A program made the position numbers and the translations under genes. A stretch of 64,000 nt of DNA from assembly GCF_037652055.1 (NCBI RefSeq), contig NZ_JBBKAH010000014.1:1-64000 (forward strand), given 5' to 3'. Positions 33,803 to 41,264 of the stretch are shown one piece after another. Every line of letters begins with the position of its first letter. Position 1 is the stretch's first letter. This DNA is from Pelagibius sp037652055 (lineage in GTDB: Bacteria > Pseudomonadota > Alphaproteobacteria > Kiloniellales > Kiloniellaceae). The notes beneath the pieces were generated by a model that did not search any database, had not been told where the DNA came from, and saw only the letters and a list, made by a program, of their open reading frames with translations.

Positions 33803-34648
33803 TTATTCCTGGCGAAAATAGAGGTCGTAGGCCGTGCGGTCGATCGCCTGGCGCACCACAGGGTCAGGCACGATCTCGCGATAGAGTTCGACGGCCTTGG
33901 CGTAAGTAACGCTGTCCTCGTAAGCGGCGAAGGGCCAGTCGCTGCCCCATAGCAGGCGCTCAGGGCCGGCGCGGTCGATCAGCGCCTCGGCGAGCGCTCT
34001 TGCCAACGTCGGCTGCTGCAGCCGGAAGGCAGCCGACAGCTTCACCCAGGTATTGCCGCGCTCCACCGAGTCGAGAAGCCGCTGGAAGCCCGGTGAACTG
34101 GTGCCGGCGGGCGCCGGCGGGCGACCGAAATGATCGATGACCAGCTTGGGCCCGGCCCGTTCGAGGTGGTCGAGAAATTGCGGCAGCCGGTCGCCTTCGT
34201 CGTGCAGGTGGACGTGCCAGTCGAGATCGGCCACGCGCCGCAGCAGCTTCTGATAGGGGAAGGAGGCGAGGTCCGGCGGTGCCTCGACGTTGCGGAACTG
34301 CAAGCGGATGCCCACGACGCCGATGTCCTTCATCATGCGCAGGATGAAGGGGTCGATGTCGGGTTGCACGATGACCGTGGTGCGCAGCCGCGGATGGCGC
34401 CGCACGGCTTCCAGCATGTAGTCGTTGTAGTCGCCGTTGATGCTGGCGGCGGCGAGGGCCGCGTAGCGCACGCCCGCAGCGTCAAGTTCGGCGATAAGAT
34501 CTTCCAGCGTGGCATCGCGTGTCGGTCGATGCCATGCCGTTGACGGCATCGGCATGTCGAGGCGGTAAATGTGGGCGTGGGCATCCACCAGCGGCGCATC
34601 CTGCGTCGCCGCGCCGCCCGGCTCCGTTGCCTGATTCACTGCATCCAA
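33803..34648 (-). CDS. Amidohydrolase family 2 metal-dependent hydrolase
   Basis: 281 residues of the TIM-barrel amidohydrolase-2 family (relatives include 2-pyrone-4,6-dicarboxylate lactonase and decarboxylases). Metal-site motifs are DAHAHIYR, HLHDEGD, VIDHFGRPP and WGSDWPF. The start is uncertain: TTG at 34648 is given because GAAGGA lies 10 bases upstream; GTG at 34639 is possible, and an upstream ATG at 34726 would pass through the operator at 34710-34747. It likely hydrolyses a lactone or decarboxylates an aromatic-derived acid imported by the adjacent Tct-type system. Confidence 0.8.
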   Translation of the reverse strand: MDAVNQATEPGGAATQDAPLVDAHAHIYRLDMPMPSTAWHRPTRDATLEDLIAELDAAGVRYAALAAASINGDYNDYMLEAVRRHPRLRTTVIVQPDIDPFILRMMKDIGVVGIRLQFRNVEAPPDLASFPYQKLLRRVADLDWHVHLHDEGDRLPQFLDHLERAGPKLVIDHFGRPPAPAGTSSPGFQRLLDSVERGNTWVKLSAAFRLQQPTLARALAEALIDRAGPERLLWGSDWPFAAYEDSVTYAKAVELYREIVPDPVVRQAIDRTAYDLYFRQE

Positions 34649-34709
34649 GCGCGTGCTATCCTTCGTGGTTTTCCCGCGGACGGGATGGCATGAGCCCTGC
34701 CTAACAGGT

Positions 34710-34747
34710 GTTCTGTTCGCTGACAAGATAGCTTCAACTATCAGAAC
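34710..34747. promoter_or_regulatory. Probable IclR operator before the amidohydrolase operon
   Basis: GTTCTG at 34710 and CTATCAGAAC ending at 34747 span 38 bases, the same span and ends as the site at 35604-35641. The right half CTATCAGAAC is identical in both; the left half is shorter here. Confidence 0.6.
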
Positions 34748-34769
34748 GACGGCACGCCGTGGCGAGGGC

Positions 34770-35540
34770 TCAGGCGGACTGGATGCCGGCGAGATCGAGC
34801 TCGTGCGACAGCCGGCGCGCGGCGTTGCGCAGGTAGGCGCCTTTGCGCTCGCCCGCGTCGTCCCCCATCATCGCGCGGGTGTCGAGGAGGGCGAGCGTCG
34901 CGATCAGCATACCGTTCCTGGCGAAAACCGGCGCCGCGAGGCCGAAGAGTCCCTCTCGGATATGCCCCGTCGACCATTCGTTGCGGCTGATCGCCGTGAA
35001 CTCCTCCGGGTGATCGGCGCTGAGCTTCTTGTAGGCACGGGCGAGGGCGCCGTTGCCGGCGCGGCGCTCGGCCGGCGCGAAGACGGTTGCGATCTTGCCC
35101 TGCGCGGAGCCTTCGAAGGGCAGCACCGTGCCGGGGCGGATAGCGATGGTGACGGACGAGTCGCTGTCGGTGGTTTTCAGCACCACGGGGCCTTCCGCAT
35201 CGACCCGCGACAGGATGACCGTATGCCCGAAGTGGCTGCGCAGGTCCGCCATGATCGGCTGCGCCACGGTGACGAGGTCGAAGCGCTCGCTGATCGTCCG
35301 GCAGAACGCCAGCAGCTTCTTGCCGACCTCGTATTCACCGCCCGCTTGCGGGCTTGCCACGTAGTCGCAGGCCGCCAAGGTCTGCAGATGGCGATAGATG
35401 CGGCTCTTCGAGGTGCCGATATCGCGCGCCAGGTCGCTGATGCTGACCGGGCCGTTGCCGGCGGCGAGGCGCTCGAGGATCCGCACCGTCAACAGCACCG
35501 ACTGGGTGCCATCGCCGAGCGACTTGGTGACCGGTGGCAC
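34770..35540 (-). CDS. IclR-family transcriptional regulator
   Basis: 256 residues. The winged helix (about 12-75) holds LTVRILERLAAGNGPVSISDLARDIGTSKSRIYRHLQTL (shown in family order; recognition helix GTSKSRIYRHLQ), followed by the IclR effector domain. GTG at 35540 is the start, with GGAGAG 5 bases upstream. It lies between the hydrolase genes and the divergent Tct-type importer, and a matching operator lies before each unit, so it should control uptake and breakdown together. Confidence 0.9.
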   Translation of the reverse strand: MPPVTKSLGDGTQSVLLTVRILERLAAGNGPVSISDLARDIGTSKSRIYRHLQTLAACDYVASPQAGGEYEVGKKLLAFCRTISERFDLVTVAQPIMADLRSHFGHTVILSRVDAEGPVVLKTTDSDSSVTIAIRPGTVLPFEGSAQGKIATVFAPAERRAGNGALARAYKKLSADHPEEFTAISRNEWSTGHIREGLFGLAAPVFARNGMLIATLALLDTRAMMGDDAGERKGAYLRNAARRLSHELDLAGIQSA

Positions 35541-35603
35541 GTGAGCTCTCCTCCTGCTGGCAAGCCGGCGGCGGCTTGACCGCGCCGACCGCCGGTGATA
35601 ATG

Positions 35604-35641
35604 GTTTTGATAGTTAGATCATATATTTCATCTATCAGAAC
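35604..35641. promoter_or_regulatory. Probable IclR operator between iclR and the tct operon
   Basis: GTTTTGATAG (35604-35613) and CTATCAGAAC (35632-35641) form a 10-bp inverted repeat with one mismatch over 38 bases, in the divergent region. The rest of this 278-base gap carries no convincing gene. Confidence 0.65.
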
Positions 35642-35818
35642 AATGCAAGGGAAGGGAGGCGACCGAAATGACGATGGACTCCCCGAACGACGTGGCGTCC
35701 CGGCGATGCCGAGGGCGGCGCCGAACGACCGCGTGAACGCCGCAAAGGCAAGCCTGCCACGCCCCGCCAGAGAGTGCCGGGCGCGGCGGTGGAACGAAAA
35801 AAGGTGAGGAGCCCCGAG

Positions 35819-36916
35819 ATGAACATCAGTCGTCGAGAGATTCTAGGATGGACCGTGGCCGCCGGCTCGGTTGCCGTGCTGCCCGGCTGGGCCGCCGCGC
35901 AGGGTGCGGTGTCGTTTGCCGGCAAGACGGTGGAATGGACGATTCCTTTTGGCGAGGGCGGCGGCAGTGACGCCTGGGCGCGGTTCTTCGCGCCCTATCT
36001 GGCCAAGCATCTGCCCGGCAATCCGACGGTGCTGGTGCGCAACGTGCCGGGCGGCGGTGGATTGTCCGGCGTCAACGCCTTCGCACAACGCCCTCAGGAC
36101 GACGGCCTCGCCATCCTCGGCGTCTCGGGCTCCAACCAGTTCCCCTATCTGCTCGGCGATCGCCGCGTGCAGTACGACTACAAAGACTTCACGCCGGTCC
36201 TGGTGTCGCCGACGGGGGGTGTCGTCTACATCCCGGGCGACTACGGCGTCGCGGACATGTCGCAGGGCAAGGCGCTGCTGGAGCGCGAGTTCGTCTTCGC
36301 CAACACCGGCGCGACCTCGCTCGATCTTGTGTTGATGCTGGCCTACGATCTCCTCGGCCTCAAGGTGCGGCACGTCTTCGGTATGTCGAGCCGCGGCGAG
36401 ACGCGCCTGGCGTTCGAGCGGGGCGAAGCCAACATCGACTACCAGACCTCGTCCAGCTACCTTGCCAACATCGTGCCGCTGGTCGAGGCCGGCAAGGCGG
36501 TGCCGCTGTTCTCGCTGGGGGCGCTCGACGCGGACGGCAATGTGGTGCGCGATCCCACCTTTCCGGACATTCCGCACTTCCTGGAAGCTTATGAGATGAT
36601 GTACGGCAGGCCGCCGGAGCCGAGCGAGAAGCTCGACGCCTATATCGCGTTCTTCAGCGCGGGCTTCCCGGCCCAGAAGATGGTGGTGCTGCCGAAGTCG
36701 GTGGCGCCCGAGATCGTCGAGGCCTACCGCACGGCCTTCGCCAACGCCGTTGCCGATCCCGATCTGCAGGCGAATAAGGAAAAGGTGCTTGGTGCCTACA
36801 TGCAAGGGACCGGGCCTGCCGCGCAGCGCCTCTTCGCGATCGCGACCACGATCTCGCCCGAAGCCAAAGCCTGGATGCAGGACTATCTGCGGACGAACTA
36901 CAACGTCCAGATCTAG
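35819..36916 (+). CDS. Tripartite tricarboxylate transporter binding protein (TctC-like)
   Basis: 365 residues. The N-terminus (NISRREILGWTVAAGSVAVL) is a Tat- or Sec-type signal. The mature part has VEWTIPFGEGGGSDAWARF and VRNVPGGGGLSG, the TctC/Bug family pattern for binding a carboxylate. It is somewhat divergent from classical Bug proteins. The ATG at 35819 follows GGAG. A strong hairpin separates it from the permease gene. Expression is likely under IclR. Confidence 0.85.
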   Translation: MNISRREILGWTVAAGSVAVLPGWAAAQGAVSFAGKTVEWTIPFGEGGGSDAWARFFAPYLAKHLPGNPTVLVRNVPGGGGLSGVNAFAQRPQDDGLAILGVSGSNQFPYLLGDRRVQYDYKDFTPVLVSPTGGVVYIPGDYGVADMSQGKALLEREFVFANTGATSLDLVLMLAYDLLGLKVRHVFGMSSRGETRLAFERGEANIDYQTSSSYLANIVPLVEAGKAVPLFSLGALDADGNVVRDPTFPDIPHFLEAYEMMYGRPPEPSEKLDAYIAFFSAGFPAQKMVVLPKSVAPEIVEAYRTAFANAVADPDLQANKEKVLGAYMQGTGPAAQRLFAIATTISPEAKAWMQDYLRTNYNVQI

Positions 36917-36932
36917 CCGCATGTAAACCTGT

Positions 36933-36958
36933 CCGCTCGGTCCCTCCGGACCGGGCGG
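36933..36958 (+). terminator. Hairpin between tctC-like and permease genes
   Basis: CCGCTCGGTCC and GGACCGGGCGG pair over 11 positions with one U-G, around a CTCC loop. It follows the binding-protein stop by 16 bases and precedes the permease start by 37. No T run follows. Confidence 0.6.
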
Positions 36959-36995
36959 CAGCCGGTCGAAACGCACCAGTCCCTTTGGGTGCCCT

Positions 36996-38990
36996 GTGGT
37001 CGATACCTTTTTCACCGCCCTTGCGACCCTTCTGACTTTTCAGCATATGACCGCGCTGTCGACGGGCGTGGTGCTGGGTCTCGTCGTCGGCGTGCTGCCA
37101 GGGCTCGGCGGCATTGTCGGCCTGTCGCTGCTGCTGCCCTTTCTCTACGGCATGGAAGCGACCCACGCCTTGGCGATGATGGTCGGCGTGCTGGCGGTCA
37201 TCCCGACGTCGGACACCTTCGCCTCCATCCTGATGGGCATTCCGGGTTCGACGGCAAGCCAGGCGACGGTGCTGGACGGCTTCCCGCTGGCGAAGAAGGG
37301 TGAGGCGGCGCGCGCGCTCGCCGCCGCCTTCGCGGCCTCGATGGTGGGGGGCGTGTTCGGTGCCCTGGTGCTGACCGCCTTCGTGGTCATCGCGCGGCCC
37401 GTCATTCTCAGCTTCGGAACCTCGGAGCTCTTCGCCCTTACCATCTTCGGGCTCTCCATGGTCGGCGTGCTGGCCGGCACCAGTCTGACCAAGGGTATAG
37501 CGACGGCGGCCCTGGGGCTGGTATTCGGCATGGTCGGCGACGCGCCGGCCACCGGCGAGTACCGCATGGAGTTCGGCTCGCTCTACCTGATCGACGGCGT
37601 TCCGCTGGTCATCGTGGCGCTCGGCCTCTTCGCCGTGCCGGAGATCGTCGACCTGCTGCGCAGCCAGTCGAGCATCGCCGGCAGCACTCACACGCTGGGC
37701 AAGGGCTGGCGCCAGGGCTTGCGGGACACCTGGGCGTGCAGGTGGCTGGTGTTGCGCTGCTCGGGCCTCGGCACGCTCATCGGCGCGATGCCCGGCCTCG
37801 GCGGCTCGGTGGTGGACTGGATCGCCTACGGCCACGTCGTGCAGATGTCGAAGGACCGCAGCGAATTCGGGAAAGGCGACATCCGCGGGGTGATCGCGCC
37901 GGAATCCGCCAACAACGCCTGCGCCGGCGGTACGCTGATCCCAACGCTGCTGTTCGGCATCCCCGGCTCCGGTGCGACGGCGGTGTTTCTCTCCGCGCTC
38001 ATTCTCATCGGCGTGCAGCCGGGCCCCTCGATGGCCGATCCGGCGCGCGACCTCGACCTGACCTACACCGTGGTCTGGTCGCTTGCCGTGGCGAGCGTGC
38101 TCGGGACGGCGCTGTGCATTGCGCTGGCGCCTTACATCGCCCGCCTGACGACGATCCCCTACGCGTTGATCGCGCCTTTCATGATCATGATCGTTTCCTT
38201 CGCCGCGTTCCAGGCGACGCGCTCGCTTCAAGACATGATCGCGCTGCTCGTGATGGGGGCGATCGGCATTTTCCTGCGGCGCTTCGGCTGGCCACGTCCA
38301 GCCTTCCTGATCGGCTTCGCCCTGGCCACCCAGTCGGAGCGCTATCTCTATCAGGCGGTGCAGTTCTCCGGCTGGGGCTTCATGGGACGGCCTCTCGTCC
38401 TGCTGATCATTGCCGTCACTGTCCTGTCGATATGGCTCAGTGTGCGCAAGCGCCCCGGCGAGGCCGTCGCCGCGGTCCATACCGAGGGCAGCTCGGCGCT
38501 GGCCGGGCCGGGCCAGGTCTGGCCGCAGGTGGCCTTCGCCGCGGCGACCACGGCGGCCTTCGCCTTCGCGGTGGTCTCCGGCCTGTCGGTATCGCTGCTG
38601 GCGGCGATCTTCCCGATCGCCATCGGCCTCGTCGGGATGGTGGCCAGCGGCTTCGTCCTACTGCCGCTGCTGCGGGGAAGACTTACGACCAGCGCCAACT
38701 TCGATGCCGAACTGGCGCCGCGCGAAAATGACGTGAGAGGCGGCGCCTGGGCCATGCTTGGCTGGCTTGCCGCCTTCGTTGCGGCGATCGCCCTCCTTGG
38801 GTTCTTTGCCGCCCTCATCGTCTTCTTCGTTGTGTTCCTGCGTGTCATGGCCCGGATTTCCTGGGCGCGCATCGCTCTGCTGACCGGCGTGGCCTGCGCC
38901 TTCATGCTCATGCTGATCCGGGCGCTCAACCTCGTGCTGCCGGGCGGTCTGCTGCAGGCTTACTTTGATCTGCCGTGGCCGTTTCGCTAG
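36996..38990 (+). CDS. Fused TctA-TctB tripartite transporter permease
   Basis: 664 residues. The first 490 or so are TctA, with two inverted halves each holding a GLVVGVLPGLGG / GAMPGLGGSV motif and about ten to twelve membrane segments. The last 150 form a TctB-like unit of four to five segments. TctA is normally near 500 residues and TctB near 160, as separate genes. The start is GTG at 36996. Together with the upstream binding protein it forms a complete TTT carboxylate importer. Confidence 0.88.
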   Translation: MVDTFFTALATLLTFQHMTALSTGVVLGLVVGVLPGLGGIVGLSLLLPFLYGMEATHALAMMVGVLAVIPTSDTFASILMGIPGSTASQATVLDGFPLAKKGEAARALAAAFAASMVGGVFGALVLTAFVVIARPVILSFGTSELFALTIFGLSMVGVLAGTSLTKGIATAALGLVFGMVGDAPATGEYRMEFGSLYLIDGVPLVIVALGLFAVPEIVDLLRSQSSIAGSTHTLGKGWRQGLRDTWACRWLVLRCSGLGTLIGAMPGLGGSVVDWIAYGHVVQMSKDRSEFGKGDIRGVIAPESANNACAGGTLIPTLLFGIPGSGATAVFLSALILIGVQPGPSMADPARDLDLTYTVVWSLAVASVLGTALCIALAPYIARLTTIPYALIAPFMIMIVSFAAFQATRSLQDMIALLVMGAIGIFLRRFGWPRPAFLIGFALATQSERYLYQAVQFSGWGFMGRPLVLLIIAVTVLSIWLSVRKRPGEAVAAVHTEGSSALAGPGQVWPQVAFAAATTAAFAFAVVSGLSVSLLAAIFPIAIGLVGMVASGFVLLPLLRGRLTTSANFDAELAPRENDVRGGAWAMLGWLAAFVAAIALLGFFAALIVFFVVFLRVMARISWARIALLTGVACAFMLMLIRALNLVLPGGLLQAYFDLPWPFR

Positions 38991-39009
38991 CGGATCGGCG
39001 CACGGACGA

Positions 39010-39714
39010 TCAGTGAGCGGGCTGTTCGGCCTGGGTCTCTACCAACTGCCGTTGCACCGGCTCGACTCCGGCGAGAAACACGCGGACCTCGTTGTCGATG
39101 GCGACATCGCTGTCGGCGGCCGACGTCAGGTTATAGACGTAGCGTCGGATCGCGCGATAGAAGAAGCTGCCGTGCAGGCCCCAGGCGAGCTCCAGCTCCT
39201 GCTCGCCGATGGGCACCTCGTTCGGCGAGGGAAGGCCGTGGGCATGGCGCAGCTCAGTGCAGATCGGGCGCAGCACCTTGTCCTTGATGCCGCGGAGATA
39301 GCGGTCGTTGATGTCGACGCCCTTCAGGCCCGAGTAGACGAACATCCGTACCCAGACGTAGTCGTACACGGCGCGCGAATATTCCCGGTAGAACCGGCTC
39401 AGGCGGTCGGCTAGCGGCATCTGCCGGTCGGTGATGAGGCTTTCCCAGTCCGGGTTCCACCGCTGCACGTAGACCTCTTGGTACACGCGCTCGATCAGGC
39501 TCTCCTTACTGGGGAAGTAGCGATAGAGCAGAGGCTGGGTGATGCCGATGCGCTTTGCCAGATCGCGCGTCTTGCCCTCGAAGCCCTGCTCGGCGAAGAA
39601 ACGCACCGCTTCGGCGACGATGTGGGCTTCCCGTTCGTCCGGGTCCATCCGCTTCTTCTTCGGCGCCGCGGCTTTGGGCGCCTTGGTCTTGGGGCTGTCG
39701 AGCAATCCGGTCAT
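39010..39714 (-). CDS. TetR-family transcriptional regulator
   Basis: 234 residues. A basic Pro/Lys-rich leader (about 22) precedes the TetR helix-turn-helix (about 28-75, with GKTRDLAKRIGITQPLLYRYFPSK read as GKTRDLAKRIGI then TQPLLYRYFPSK). The C-terminal ligand domain is not recognisable. It is divergent from the molybdenum hydroxylase operon across the palindrome at 39830-39847 and convergent with the tct operon. Confidence 0.88.
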   Translation of the reverse strand: MTGLLDSPKTKAPKAAAPKKKRMDPDEREAHIVAEAVRFFAEQGFEGKTRDLAKRIGITQPLLYRYFPSKESLIERVYQEVYVQRWNPDWESLITDRQMPLADRLSRFYREYSRAVYDYVWVRMFVYSGLKGVDINDRYLRGIKDKVLRPICTELRHAHGLPSPNEVPIGEQELELAWGLHGSFFYRAIRRYVYNLTSAADSDVAIDNEVRVFLAGVEPVQRQLVETQAEQPAH

Positions 39715-39817
39715 CTGGCCTTCGGCATCGCTTCAGGGGTTCCGGGCCCGCTGCCTCACCCGGCTGCAATCGGTTGCGCCACGGCACGCAGGCGTCGCCG
39801 GGGACACTTGATAAGAG

Positions 39818-39847
39818 TTGACAGCTAAATTATCAATCGATAGATAA
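39818..39847 (+). promoter_or_regulatory. Sigma70-like promoter overlapped by TetR-type palindrome
   Basis: TTGACA (39818-39823), 17 bases, TAGATA (39841-39846) make a housekeeping-type promoter for the hydroxylase operon. The palindrome TTATC-AATCGATA-GATAA (39830-39847; only one mismatched pair) covers its spacer and -10, a classic repressor arrangement. Confidence 0.6.
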
Positions 39848-39911
39848 TAAATGATCAAACGATAAATAAGAGGCATCCCTTAGGGTGCCCGCCGGGATGG
39901 GGAGGATGCGC

Positions 39912-40775
39912 TTGAAACCCCGCGCATTCGAATATGTCAGGGCAGTGTCCCTGCAGGATGTCTTCGCCGTGCTCGACAGCCACGGTGACGAAGCCAAGGT
40001 TCTGGCTGGTGGGCAGAGCCTGGTGCCGGCGCTGAACATGCGCCTGGCCGCCCCTGAGATCGTGATCGACATGAACGCCGTCGCCGAGTTGCGCGGCATC
40101 GCCGTAACCGGCGGGATGCTGCGCATCGGTGCCATGAACCGCTACGCCGAGGTGGCGGCCTCGGAACTGGTGGCGCGCCACGCGCCGCTGCTCGCCCGTG
40201 CAATTCCCTTCATCGCTCATCCGGCCATCCGCAACCGCGGCACCTTGGGCGGGTCGTTGTGCAACGCCGACCCGGCCTCGGAATTGCCGGCCTGCGCGCT
40301 GGCGCTGCAGGCGATGTTCCATCTGCGCAGCTCCGCGGGAGAGCGCTCGATTGCTGCGGAGGAATTCTTCGCCGGCACCTACACGACGGTGCTGGAGCCG
40401 ACCGAGGTCCTGGTTTCCGTGGACGTTCCGCTGGCAGCGGCGGACTCGGTTTCGTTCTTCGACGAAGTGGCGCGCCGCCAGGGTGACTATGCCATGGCCG
40501 GCCTCGCGGCCTGTGCCGTGCGGCGCGGCGGCGTGCTTCGCGACGTGCGGCTGGCCTTTTTCGCTGTTTCCGACATGCCGCATCTGGCGGACGCCGCCAT
40601 GGCAGAGGCGGAAGGCCAGCCGGCCGCGGATCTGGACGTCGAGGCGGTCTGCGCGGCCCTGGGTAAAGGCTTCACGCCGCAGGAGGATCTCACCACCTCC
40701 GGGGCCGCCAAGTTGCACCTCATGAAGGTGCTGACGCGGCGCGCGCTCACGGCCTTTGCCGGTGGAGAAGCCTGA
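39912..40775 (+). CDS. Molybdenum hydroxylase FAD subunit (CoxM-like)
   Basis: 287 residues of the CO-dehydrogenase medium-subunit family. VLAGGQSLVPALNMRL and TLGGSLCNADPASE bind FAD. TTG at 39912 is taken as the start because GGGGAGG lies 6 bases upstream and the resulting MKPRAFEYVR matches the family N-terminus; ATG at 39906 overlaps the ribosome-binding site. There is no [4Fe-4S] insertion. First of three coupled subunit genes. Confidence 0.87.
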   Translation: MKPRAFEYVRAVSLQDVFAVLDSHGDEAKVLAGGQSLVPALNMRLAAPEIVIDMNAVAELRGIAVTGGMLRIGAMNRYAEVAASELVARHAPLLARAIPFIAHPAIRNRGTLGGSLCNADPASELPACALALQAMFHLRSSAGERSIAAEEFFAGTYTTVLEPTEVLVSVDVPLAAADSVSFFDEVARRQGDYAMAGLAACAVRRGGVLRDVRLAFFAVSDMPHLADAAMAEAEGQPAADLDVEAVCAALGKGFTPQEDLTTSGAAKLHLMKVLTRRALTAFAGGEA

Positions 40776-40778
40776 GCC

Positions 40779-41264
40779 ATGGTGAAACCCGTCATCGTCA
40801 ACCTTACCGTGAACGGCGAACCGGTTAGCCGGGCCGTGGAGCCGCGTCTGACGCTGGCGGATTTTCTGCGGGACGATCTGGGCCTCAAAGGCACGCATGT
40901 CGGCTGTGAGCACGGCGTCTGCGGCGCCTGTACCCTGCGGCTGGACGGCGTCGCGGTGCGCGGCTGCCTGACCCTTGCCGTGCAATGCGAAGGCGCCGCG
41001 GTCGAGACCATCGAAGGTGTCACCGAACGCGGTGTCCTGAAAGACCTGCAGGACGAGTTCGTCGCCCGCAACGCGCTGCAGTGCGGTTTCTGCACCCCGG
41101 GCATGCTGATAAGCGCCGGCGAACTGCTGGAGCGCAATCCATTGCCGAGCCGAGAGGAGATCCGCGAGCAGCTTTCCGGCAACTACTGCCGCTGCACCGG
41201 TTATCAATCCATCGTCGATGCCGTCGAGACCACGGCACGCAAGCGGTCAGGGCAGAACACATGA
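40779..41264 (+). CDS. Molybdenum hydroxylase [2Fe-2S] subunit (CoxS-like)
   Basis: 161 residues. The plant-type cluster CEHGVCGACTLRLDG (fourth Cys in RGCLTL) and the second cluster CGFCTPGM / CRCTGYQ are complete. It transfers electrons from the molybdenum to the FAD subunit. It starts 3 bases after the FAD subunit and overlaps the large subunit as ATGA. Confidence 0.92.
   Translation: MVKPVIVNLTVNGEPVSRAVEPRLTLADFLRDDLGLKGTHVGCEHGVCGACTLRLDGVAVRGCLTLAVQCEGAAVETIEGVTERGVLKDLQDEFVARNALQCGFCTPGMLISAGELLERNPLPSREEIREQLSGNYCRCTGYQSIVDAVETTARKRSGQNT

Noticed and set aside
35595..35807. 70-codon open frame before the tctC-like gene
   Set aside because: It starts in the operator region, has no ribosome-binding site or domain, and its composition is typical of non-coding GC-rich DNA.
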